Source: an uncultured Clostridia bacterium (GTDB taxonomy: Bacteria > Bacillota > Clostridia > Oscillospirales > CAG-272). From it: a stretch of 13,376 nt of DNA. Made by a program: the position numbers and the translations under genes. Every line of letters begins with the position of its first letter. The stretch's first letter is position 1. The stretch covers positions 1-13,376 of the forward strand of contig CAJGCT010000044.1 of assembly GCA_904501985.1 (NCBI GenBank), given 5' to 3'. Positions 1 to 5,958 of the stretch are shown here, in pieces. The notes under the pieces are model-generated. The model worked only from the letters and a program-made list of their open reading frames with translations, searched no databases and was not told where the DNA came from.

Positions 1-924
1 AATCTCTCGATAATAGGCGACAATCTCTCGATACTCTCAGGCGAGAATGTATCGTCAGATGAACGCCGTTTGGCATGGCTTCGCGATCTTGCCATGCTTA
101 TACTAAGGGATGATTCTGCCATTTTCGACGAAAACCGCACAGATATTTTCGCCCAGATTTTCAGCGGCATAGAATTTGGAAATGATATTCCAAAGGAATC
201 TACGCACCATCTTTACTTCAAAGATCATGCAATACTGTTTTCCGACAAGCTTACTGTCTGCAAATTCCTTGCCGAAGAGTTTGAGCGACGCGGTGTAAAA
301 CTGCTTGACAGACTGCTTGGAAATGACAAGTACTCACGCTCTCCCAAAATTGCATATTTCAAAAATGCATATGCAGATGCTGCATTCCGCATTTTCTCCG
401 GTGTTCTGGAATCTCCGTCTGTAGTTTATGCATCCGATTTTACCGCGGTATGCGAGGAGGTATACTACGGGCGTGCAAATATGTGTATGCTTCCCCTTGA
501 CAGCTCCCGCGATGCAAAGCTTATAAGCTTTTATCGCCTTATCGACAAGTATGAGCTGAGTCCGGTGCTTTCCTGTGACGTTACAACACCTGACGGAAGC
601 GTTACAACGCGTTATGCCCTTCTGAAGCGATCTATCTCACTGCCCCAAAAGGAAGACAGGGGCGGATGCTTTTTTGAATTCAGTCTTGTAAGCGATAACG
701 GCTCAGCACTTGGCGAAGTAATATCCGCCGCTACAGAATGCGGTCTGTCCCTGTACAAGGTTGACTCGATTCCGCTGACCTACAACAGCGGAGAGTTTTC
801 CTATGAGATAATTTTTAGGGCAGATGACCCCCGCGGTCTTGACGAATTTGTACTGTTTCTTACCCTTGCAATGCCTCAGTACGAGCCTCTTGGCATATAT
901 CCACATATAAGAGTAGGAGAATAA
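1..924 (+). CDS. Prephenate dehydratase-like / ACT-domain protein (5' partial)
   Basis: The reading frame is open from the first base, so the gene starts upstream; the TTG at 70 has no ribosome binding site and is not a convincing start. About 307 residues are visible. Numbering from base 1, a stretch near residues 116-205 (SPKIAYFKNAYADAAF, then a segment ending MCMLPLDSS, later TTRYALLKR) resembles the first lobe and the TRF-type motif of prephenate dehydratase. The last ~85 residues (FFEFSLVSDNGSALGEVI to PLGIYPHI) resemble the ACT domain that binds phenylalanine in that family. The second catalytic lobe, with its SHPQAL-type motif, seems missing, because only about 25 residues separate the two halves. 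I therefore infer a divergent, perhaps regulatory homologue rather than a working PheA. It is followed after 2 bases by the next gene, implying one operon. Family assignment is from motif memory and is tentative. Confidence 0.5.
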   Translation, partial: NLSIIGDNLSILSGENVSSDERRLAWLRDLAMLILRDDSAIFDENRTDIFAQIFSGIEFGNDIPKESTHHLYFKDHAILFSDKLTVCKFLAEEFERRGVKLLDRLLGNDKYSRSPKIAYFKNAYADAAFRIFSGVLESPSVVYASDFTAVCEEVYYGRANMCMLPLDSSRDAKLISFYRLIDKYELSPVLSCDVTTPDGSVTTRYALLKRSISLPQKEDRGGCFFEFSLVSDNGSALGEVISAATECGLSLYKVDSIPLTYNSGEFSYEIIFRADDPRGLDEFVLFLTLAMPQYEPLGIYPHIRVGE

Positions 925-926
925 CT

Positions 927-1625
927 ATGCGCAACTATCGTGAATTTCTTCGTATGCTTTCCCGTGAACCGGGAAAACCAACGCTCTTTGAGCCTTATCC
1001 GTCACAGCATTTGGTATCGCAGATCATTTGGCGCGCAGGCAGCGGTCTGTGGGATGATGTTGAAAGCACGGTATCTACACTGATATCCTTTTATGATAAT
1101 ATCGGTTCTGATACAGTCATTGTAGAAGCTGACAATAATAGTATTGACCGGATTCTCGCAATGGGTAAAGAGCTTCCAAGCGGACTTAAGTTTACAATAC
1201 TTTCCGACGATACAGGGGCACTTGCCGCGGCAGACCGTCACGATTCTGTATGCGCCCTTGCCACAAAGAATCCTACGGTCTATGCCAAGGATTATACAAA
1301 ACCCATAATTTTTATCGCAGGACGTGATGTAATTTTAGGAATCGAAAATTCTATTGAGCGCGGACTTGCAGGCGTATATATAACTGAGAATATAGAGCTG
1401 CTTTGGAAGCGTTATAACGATAAAATAGCACTGCTCGGAGGAATTTCCGACAGCATAATATCCTCAGCACCTGCCAGAATCTATGAACGCATACGCGCAG
1501 TTCATGAAATGACAAACGGAAGAGCTTGTTCCATTGGCACAGGACTTCTCGGTGCGGATGCCGATTATCTCGGCTTTATTTCCATGTTACATATGTATAA
1601 TACTCTCTCCGAGGATAAAAAATAA
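927..1625 (+). CDS. Short uroporphyrinogen decarboxylase-like (URO-D fold) protein
   Basis: A 232-residue protein whose ATG lies 2 bases after the previous stop, with AGGAG at 915-919 as ribosome binding site. The N terminus (MRNYREFLRMLSREPGKPTL) looks like the opening of URO-D/MtaA-family proteins. The C-terminal part (KIALLGGIS near residues 166-174, then a helix and ACSIGTGLLG near 200-209) matches the glycine-rich strand and terminal helices of the same barrel. URO-D proteins are usually about 340 residues, so roughly a third of the barrel is absent. No heme genes are nearby, so coproporphyrinogen synthesis is unlikely. A corrinoid- or thiol-related role is possible, but the substrate is unknown. 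Translational coupling suggests that it works with the prephenate-dehydratase-like neighbour. Confidence 0.5.
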   Translation: MRNYREFLRMLSREPGKPTLFEPYPSQHLVSQIIWRAGSGLWDDVESTVSTLISFYDNIGSDTVIVEADNNSIDRILAMGKELPSGLKFTILSDDTGALAAADRHDSVCALATKNPTVYAKDYTKPIIFIAGRDVILGIENSIERGLAGVYITENIELLWKRYNDKIALLGGISDSIISSAPARIYERIRAVHEMTNGRACSIGTGLLGADADYLGFISMLHMYNTLSEDKK

Positions 1626-1646
1626 TTTGAAAGGAAACTGCATATA

Positions 1647-1901
1647 ATGAAAAAGACATTGACTTATACCACAAAAGGCACCTGCTCCCGCCAGATAGAG
1701 CTTTCTGTTGACGATGACAGAGTTGAAAGCGTAAAATTTATCGGAGGCTGTGCAGGAAATACACAGGGCGTTGCGGCACTTGTGGAAGGAATGCTCATCG
1801 ACGATGCAATTGAGCGCCTTAAGGGCATAAAGTGCGGCTTTAAGCCCACATCCTGCCCCGATCAGCTGGCGTGTGCGCTTGAGGAGATCAAGGAGCAGTA
1901 A
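1647..1901 (+). CDS. TSCPD-domain protein (TIGR03905-like)
   Basis: An 84-residue protein with the signature TSCPDQLA at residues 67-74 and cysteines at 13, 35, 63, 69 and 76. The pattern and length fit the small clostridial TIGR03905 family, whose fold is also found as a C-terminal cysteine-rich segment of class II ribonucleotide reductases. The GGCAGNTQG motif (33-41) is typical. Function is not established; the cysteines suggest metal binding or redox exchange. AAAGGA at 1630-1635 is the likely ribosome binding site, 11 bases before the ATG. It lies 21 bases after the URO-D-like gene and 72 bases before the phosphohexomutase, in the same orientation, so cotranscription is likely. Confidence 0.85.
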   Translation: MKKTLTYTTKGTCSRQIELSVDDDRVESVKFIGGCAGNTQGVAALVEGMLIDDAIERLKGIKCGFKPTSCPDQLACALEEIKEQ

Positions 1902-1973
1902 TATCTCGCCCATGTGCGGTACATAATGCCCCACACGGCAGGCAAAATCTTTTCCCTAAGAATGGAGTATACT

Positions 1974-3692
1974 ATGAACTACAACGAAAACTATGAGCGC
2001 TGGCTCACATCGGACAAGGTAGACGACGCAACAAAAAAAGAGCTTGCGGCAATTGCAGGCAATGACGAGGAGATAAAGCTCCGTTTTATAAAATCGCTGG
2101 AATTCGGCACTGCCGGACTTCGCGGCACAATGATGGCAGGCACTAATGCCATGAACATATACACCGTAGCACAAGCCACCCAGGGACTTGCGGACCTTAT
2201 AAATCAGCTTGGCAAAGCCGACCGCGGTGTGGCTATTGCCTATGATTCCAGAAACAATTCCGAGCTTTACGCAAAAACAGCCGCAAGTGTTCTTGCGGCA
2301 AACGGTATTATCGCTCATATTTTCGACAGTTTGCGTCCTACTCCCGTTCTTTCATTTGCAGTACGTGAGCTTCGCACAATCGCCGGAATCAACATTACCG
2401 CTTCACACAATCCAAAGCAGTATAACGGTTACAAGGCGTATTGGGAGGACGGAGCACAGCTTCCGCCGGATCATGCGGCGACTGTCTCCAAATCTATAGC
2501 TGAAGCGGATATTTTCGATGATGTAAAGACCACTGATTTTGACAAGGCCGTTGCCGACGGTATCATAAAGTATATTCCGGCTTCCGTTGACGAAGCATAT
2601 ATAGAGAATGTTATTGCCGAAGCAGTGAACCCCGGCATTATAAGGCAGGTTGCGGACTCGCTTGAGATAGTATACACTCCGCTCCACGGTGCAGGCTACA
2701 AAATGGTGCCGGAGGTGCTCCGCCGCGTAGGTCTTAAGCATATTGATGTTGTAGACGAACAGATGGTGCTTGACGGCAACTTCCCCACTGTGGCATATCC
2801 CAATCCCGAGGTTCTCGAGATATTTGAGCTTGGCATAAAGCTTGCGGAGAAGGTACACAGCGATCTCATTATCGCAACCGACCCCGATTCCGACAGAGTT
2901 GGAATTATGTCCCGCGACAAATCCGGCAAATTTGTCCGCCTGACAGGCAATCAGGTAGGCGCGCTTCTTCTTGACTATATAATCACAGCTTATGAAGAAA
3001 AAGGAATGCCGGAAAACCCCTATGCCATCAAAACCATCGTTACAACCGATATGGTAACTAAAATATGCTCCGATCACAATATAAAGCTTCATAATGTGCT
3101 CACCGGCTTTAAATTTATCGGCGAGGTTATAAAGCAATACGAAAAAACCGGTCACGACAACTATATCTTCGGATTTGAGGAAAGCTACGGCTACCTTAAG
3201 GGCACTTATGCACGCGATAAGGATGCGGTGGTTGCATCTATGCTCCTTTGTGAAATGGCGGCATACTACAGCACCAAGGACATGACCCTCTGCGATGCTA
3301 TGCAGGGCTTGTATGACCGTTACGGTTACTACGATGAGGGCGTTGCGAACATCTATATGGACGGTCTTGACGGAATTGAGCGCATGAAAAAGCTCATGAA
3401 CGACCTTCGCGAAACGCCCCCCACAGAGCTTGCCGGCAGACGCATTATTGAGCGCCGCGACTATTTAAACGACACTGTTCTTGATGTTGACACAGGCAAG
3501 ATAACATCAACCGGACTTCCCTCGTCCAATGTACTCTACTATGTCACCGAATGCGGCGACGTTATAGTTATACGCCCGTCCGGTACAGAGCCGAAAATCA
3601 AGATTTATATTCTCGCCCATGACGAAAGCCTTGAAGCTGTCAGAAAGAAAATTGACGAATACAAAAAAGTCACCGACACATGGGTTGATTAA
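1974..3692 (+). CDS. Phospho-sugar mutase (phosphoglucomutase/phosphomannomutase)
   Basis: A 572-residue alpha-D-phosphohexomutase that interconverts hexose 1- and 6-phosphates (glucose and/or mannose), linking glycolysis to glycogen, cell-wall and nucleotide-sugar synthesis in the cytoplasm. All four active-site loops are visible: the phosphoserine loop TASHNP with Ser144, the Mg-binding DPDSDR with Asp303, 305 and 307, the sugar-specificity loop GFEESYG (400-406), and the phosphate-binding loop RPSGTEPK (534-541). Length agrees with the PgcA-type family (about 570-580). An in-frame ATG at 1914 would add 20 residues, but the ATG at 1974 has GGAG at 1964-1967 and yields a typical N terminus, so I prefer it. 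It is the last gene of the plus-strand cluster and is followed within 10 bases by a strong terminator. Glucose versus mannose preference cannot be read from sequence. Confidence 0.95.
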   Translation: MNYNENYERWLTSDKVDDATKKELAAIAGNDEEIKLRFIKSLEFGTAGLRGTMMAGTNAMNIYTVAQATQGLADLINQLGKADRGVAIAYDSRNNSELYAKTAASVLAANGIIAHIFDSLRPTPVLSFAVRELRTIAGINITASHNPKQYNGYKAYWEDGAQLPPDHAATVSKSIAEADIFDDVKTTDFDKAVADGIIKYIPASVDEAYIENVIAEAVNPGIIRQVADSLEIVYTPLHGAGYKMVPEVLRRVGLKHIDVVDEQMVLDGNFPTVAYPNPEVLEIFELGIKLAEKVHSDLIIATDPDSDRVGIMSRDKSGKFVRLTGNQVGALLLDYIITAYEEKGMPENPYAIKTIVTTDMVTKICSDHNIKLHNVLTGFKFIGEVIKQYEKTGHDNYIFGFEESYGYLKGTYARDKDAVVASMLLCEMAAYYSTKDMTLCDAMQGLYDRYGYYDEGVANIYMDGLDGIERMKKLMNDLRETPPTELAGRRIIERRDYLNDTVLDVDTGKITSTGLPSSNVLYYVTECGDVIVIRPSGTEPKIKIYILAHDESLEAVRKKIDEYKKVTDTWVD

Positions 3693-3697
3693 AAGCG

Positions 3698-3731
3698 TAC
3701 TGCCGCACGTTTGACGTGCGGCAGTATTTTT
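3698..3731 (+). terminator. Rho-independent terminator of the phosphohexomutase cluster
   Basis: A perfect 13-bp stem (3698-3710 with 3714-3726), loop TTG, is followed by five T residues (3727-3731), starting 5 bases after the mutase stop. The GC-rich core ACTGCCGCAC recurs in the ilvE terminator. Confidence 0.92.
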
Positions 3732-3744
3732 GACTATACACACA

Positions 3745-3779
3745 AAAACGGTCTTTGTCCGTTGGACAAAGACCGTTTT
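3745..3779 (-). terminator. Terminator of the tRNA-Arg/tRNA-His transcript
   Basis: A perfect 16-bp stem (3745-3760 with 3764-3779) with loop GTT. Read on the minus strand it follows tRNA-His by 5 bases and runs into a T tract (GTTTTTGTG). The plus strand also has T-rich sequence after it, so it may back up the mutase terminator from the other side. Confidence 0.85.
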
Positions 3780-3784
3780 CTTTA

Positions 3785-3862
3785 TGGGGTGAATGAAGGG
3801 GGTCGAACCCTCGACCTCCAGGGCCACAACCTGGCGCTCTAACCAACTGAGCTACATCCACC
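3785..3862 (-). tRNA. tRNA-His (anticodon GTG)
   Basis: The minus strand folds into a full cloverleaf. The acceptor GTGGATG pairs with CATTCAC, there is an extra 5' G at position -1 opposite discriminator C73 as expected for histidine tRNA, the anticodon stem CCAGG/CCTGG encloses loop TTGTGGC with anticodon GTG at 3825-3827, and the T arm is GAGGG-TTCGACC-CCCTT. The CCA end is encoded at 3785-3787. It is the second tRNA of a two-gene transcript. Confidence 0.97.
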
Positions 3863-3870
3863 ATCTTTTG

Positions 3871-3928
3871 GCAGACGTACTGCGAAGCAATACGCTGCTG
3901 TTATGTGAACCCGAATAGAAAATTCGGG
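3871..3928 (-). other. Two hairpins in the tRNA-Arg/tRNA-His spacer
   Basis: The 69-base spacer between the two tRNAs can form two stems in the minus-strand RNA. 3910-3916 pairs with 3922-3928 (CCCGAAT/ATTCGGG, loop of five). 3871-3883 pairs with 3887-3898 (12 bp with one bulge, one G-U pair and loop TTC). Neither is followed by a T tract, so processing structures are likelier than terminators. Confidence 0.5.
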
Positions 3929-3931
3929 ATT

Positions 3932-4008
3932 TGGCGTACCTGGAGGGACTCGAACCCCCGACCTACTGCTTAGAAGGCAGTTGCTCTATCCAGCTGAGCT
4001 ACAGGTAC
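3932..4008 (-). tRNA. tRNA-Arg (anticodon TCT)
   Basis: A complete cloverleaf on the minus strand. The acceptor GTACCTG pairs with CAGGTAC, the D arm contains AGCTGGATA, the anticodon stem ACTGC/GCAGT encloses loop CTTCTAA with TCT at 3972-3974, and the T arm is GGGGG-TTCGAGT-CCCTC. Discriminator G and an encoded CCA occupy 3932-3935. It reads AGA codons (and AGG by wobble). It is the first gene after the promoter at 4035-4063. Confidence 0.97.
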
Positions 4009-4034
4009 ATAGCCGCAATCAATCAACATACAAT

Positions 4035-4063
4035 ATTATACACTATCGCATCACATTTGTCAA
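4035..4063 (-). promoter_or_regulatory. Consensus sigma-A promoter of the tRNA operon
   Basis: On the minus strand TTGACA (4058-4063) and TATAAT (4035-4040) are separated by exactly 17 bases. Both hexamers match consensus fully. The expected start near 4028 lies about 20 bases upstream of tRNA-Arg, as expected for a stable-RNA gene. Confidence 0.93.
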
Positions 4064-4113
4064 TAGGTTTTTGAAATTTTTAAGAAAATTCTGTTTTTTC
4101 TTTCTATGTATAC

Positions 4114-4156
4114 TTAACCGCAGTCAATAGCTCAAATTTCCATTGACTGCGGTTAA
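4114..4156 (-). terminator. 15-bp inverted repeat after the MATE gene, possible terminator
   Basis: A perfect 15-bp inverted repeat (4114-4128 with 4142-4156), 13-base loop, lies 8 bases past the transporter stop. On the minus strand the sequence after the stem (GTATACATAG) lacks a T tract, so it is not a textbook intrinsic terminator. It may act as a weak or factor-dependent terminator or as an mRNA 3'-end stabiliser, separating the transporter from the tRNA promoter. Confidence 0.5.
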
Positions 4157-4164
4157 ATTTGACT

Positions 4165-5583
4165 CTAAACCTTAACTTTTGACCACTTTCCTCCGGAAAA
4201 ACGGTGTGCCATAAATGCAAGCCGCAAATATTGGTCTGCCAGCATGGCAAGCCATGCTCCCACAACGCCAAAGGAGAACACATAGCACATAAGATATGTA
4301 AGTACAGGCCTTTCAAAAGCGATACACACAAGACTTACAAGTGCGGCGTACCGTGTATCACCTGCACCTCTCACGCATCCGCTGAACAACACCTGAGACA
4401 CCTGAGCCGGGGTGATAATCGCAAGCAGCTTCAGAATAAACTTTCCCGTCTCTATTATGCTCACAGCTTCCGGCTCACCCTTTGTCATAAACAGCTTCAC
4501 AAGGAACTCGCCGCCAAACCAGAACAAGATCATCAAAAGCACGGATACACATATACCTATGCGCTGTGCCGTTTTACCGTATATAATCGAATAATCCGGT
4601 CGGCGTTTTCCAAGATTCTGTCCCACAAGCGACGATGCCGCAACTCCAAGACCGTCACCGAAGCAGAACGATAGATTTACGATATTCATACAAATAGTAT
4701 GAGTTGCAAACTCCATTGTGCTAAGCTCCGCAACCATCTTTGCCACAACGAAAAATCCGAATCGCATAAATACCTGTTCCACTGCGGCAGAGCTTGATAT
4801 TTTCGCTATAAGCTTAAGGCTTTCCGCCTTGAATCTAAAGAGCATAGTGGGTTTAAGGTGCAGAAAACGGTTTTTGTGCGATACGGAATACACGGACATT
4901 GCACATGATACAACATTTCCGATTGCAGTAGCCACTGCCGCACCTGTTACACCAAGCTTCGGAAAGAAAAACAGTCCGTTTATAAGAAGTGCGTTGAATA
5001 TGCAGTTAACGATGTTAGCGGTCATGTTTGTGGTCATGGAAATGCGGGTATTTCCTGAGCCTCGCTGTCCTGCATTTATTATAAGACCTATTGAGGTAAA
5101 AAACATTCCCACCATTACTATGCGAAAATACGGCACCGACATCGGAAGCGTATCCTCTTTAGCCCCACTGAATCTGAGCAGTGGTTCAGCAAAAACGATA
5201 GCAAGTCCGATCACAACAATACCGATGATGATACACGCCGATATTGCTTGGGCAAGACAATTATTTGCGTCTTCCCTGTTGTTTTCGCCTTTACGCCTTG
5301 ACACTATGGCAGTAACTCCGACACTGAGGGCAAAAAATATTGCATAAAACAGCATTCTCGGCTGGGAAGTAAGTCCCACCGCCGCAACAGCCGTAGCACC
5401 TTGGGTACTCACCATAATAGAATCTATAAAATTAACAAGTCCAAGTAAAAAAGACTCTAAGACCGCAGGCCATGCAACTTTAATAAAGCTTTTATAATAT
5501 TCTCCGGTAGAGTAGCTTTCCTGAAGCTTCTGGGATGGCTTCAGCATATAATCAGGTGCATACAGCCGTCGAAGCAATTTCAT
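4165..5583 (-). CDS. MATE-family multidrug/cation efflux transporter
   Basis: A 472-residue polytopic membrane protein that by family exports drugs or metabolites in exchange for Na+ or H+ across the cytoplasmic membrane. The two repeated MatE halves are visible: residues ~35-200 open with WPAVLESFLLGLVNFIDSIM, and ~255-420 contain the FGDGLGVAASSLVGQNLGK motif, which corresponds to the G-aa-S-vGQ-G signature of the second half. About 12 hydrophobic helices can be discerned. The ATG at 5583 is preceded by GGAG eight bases upstream; an open frame to 5670 would add 29 residues but overlaps the promoter, so I reject it. It is transcribed alone between an upstream terminator and a downstream inverted repeat. 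Substrate cannot be deduced. Confidence 0.93.
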   Translation of the reverse strand: MKLLRRLYAPDYMLKPSQKLQESYSTGEYYKSFIKVAWPAVLESFLLGLVNFIDSIMVSTQGATAVAAVGLTSQPRMLFYAIFFALSVGVTAIVSRRKGENNREDANNCLAQAISACIIIGIVVIGLAIVFAEPLLRFSGAKEDTLPMSVPYFRIVMVGMFFTSIGLIINAGQRGSGNTRISMTTNMTANIVNCIFNALLINGLFFFPKLGVTGAAVATAIGNVVSCAMSVYSVSHKNRFLHLKPTMLFRFKAESLKLIAKISSSAAVEQVFMRFGFFVVAKMVAELSTMEFATHTICMNIVNLSFCFGDGLGVAASSLVGQNLGKRRPDYSIIYGKTAQRIGICVSVLLMILFWFGGEFLVKLFMTKGEPEAVSIIETGKFILKLLAIITPAQVSQVLFSGCVRGAGDTRYAALVSLVCIAFERPVLTYLMCYVFSFGVVGAWLAMLADQYLRLAFMAHRFSGGKWSKVKV

Positions 5584-5621
5584 ACCGTCATCTCCAATCA
5601 TCGAAATATCACTTTTTATAT

Positions 5622-5650
5622 ATTGTACCACAAAAAGCCTTATTTTGCAA
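5622..5650 (-). promoter_or_regulatory. Promoter of the MATE transporter with flanking inverted repeat
   Basis: On the minus strand TTGCAA (5645-5650) and TACAAT (5622-5627) have a 17-base spacer, and the predicted start lies about 30 bases before the ATG. The -35 region is one arm of a 9-bp inverted repeat (5642-5650 with 5665-5673, ATTTTGCAA/TTGCAAAAT) that could bind a regulator. Confidence 0.7.
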
Positions 5651-5668
5651 TATAATACTAGAAATTGC

Positions 5669-5718
5669 AAAATTTATAAAATCGCGGACAGAAAGCACTC
5701 ATAAAGCGTTCTGTCCGC
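5669..5718 (-). terminator. Rho-independent terminator of the feo operon
   Basis: A 10-bp stem (5684-5693 with 5709-5718) extended after a mismatch by two more pairs. On the minus strand it is followed by a T-rich tail (GATTTTATAAATTTT) through 5669. It lies about 28 bases beyond the stop of the small Cys-rich gene. Confidence 0.75.
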
Positions 5719-5746
5719 AATCATATTTACACCTATGTATCGGGAT

Positions 5747-5920
5747 TTATTTGCCTGTGCGCTCGCCGCACCCTGTACATCCCACACAGTCACATCCGCA
5801 TCCGCAGGAATGTCCCTTTTTCTTCTCACGCCGCAGATATACGATAACAGCCGCAAGAATACAGACAATTACAAGTGAGATAACTATTGTAGCTATATTA
5901 CCGATAAACCATTCTAACAT
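5747..5920 (-). CDS. FeoB-associated Cys-rich membrane protein
   Basis: A 57-residue peptide. Residues ~4-28 form one hydrophobic membrane segment (WFIGNIATIVISLVIVCILA onward). A basic stop-transfer stretch RREKKKGH follows, then a cysteine-rich tail CGCGCDCVGCTGCG with six cysteines at residues 39-51. This layout matches the small proteins found beside feoB in Firmicutes, thought to assist Fe(II) uptake, possibly like E. coli FeoC or as a metal-chelating partner; a direct role is not proven. GGGAGGG lies about 10 bases before the ATG, and the gene starts 38 bases after the feoB stop, so it is the third gene of the operon. Another frame over the same DNA is also open (5674-5868) but has no family-like features. 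Confidence 0.9.
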   Translation of the reverse strand: MLEWFIGNIATIVISLVIVCILAAVIVYLRREKKKGHSCGCGCDCVGCTGCGERTGK

Positions 5921-5958
5921 AATTTATAACCCTCCCGTTTACGAATACACTCCTACCG

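Noticed and set aside
1912..1940. Hairpin between the TSCPD gene and the mutase
   Set aside because: The stem TGTG-C-GG/CC-C-CACA has a mismatch and no T tract, so it cannot be called a terminator.
2403..3155. 250-residue open frame on the minus strand
   Set aside because: Antisense to the phosphohexomutase, whose catalytic motifs fix the coding strand.
5674..5868. 64-residue minus-strand frame overlapping the Cys-rich gene
   Set aside because: It has no membrane segment or family resemblance and runs through the terminator stem; the alternative frame 5747-5920 fits a known feo-linked family.
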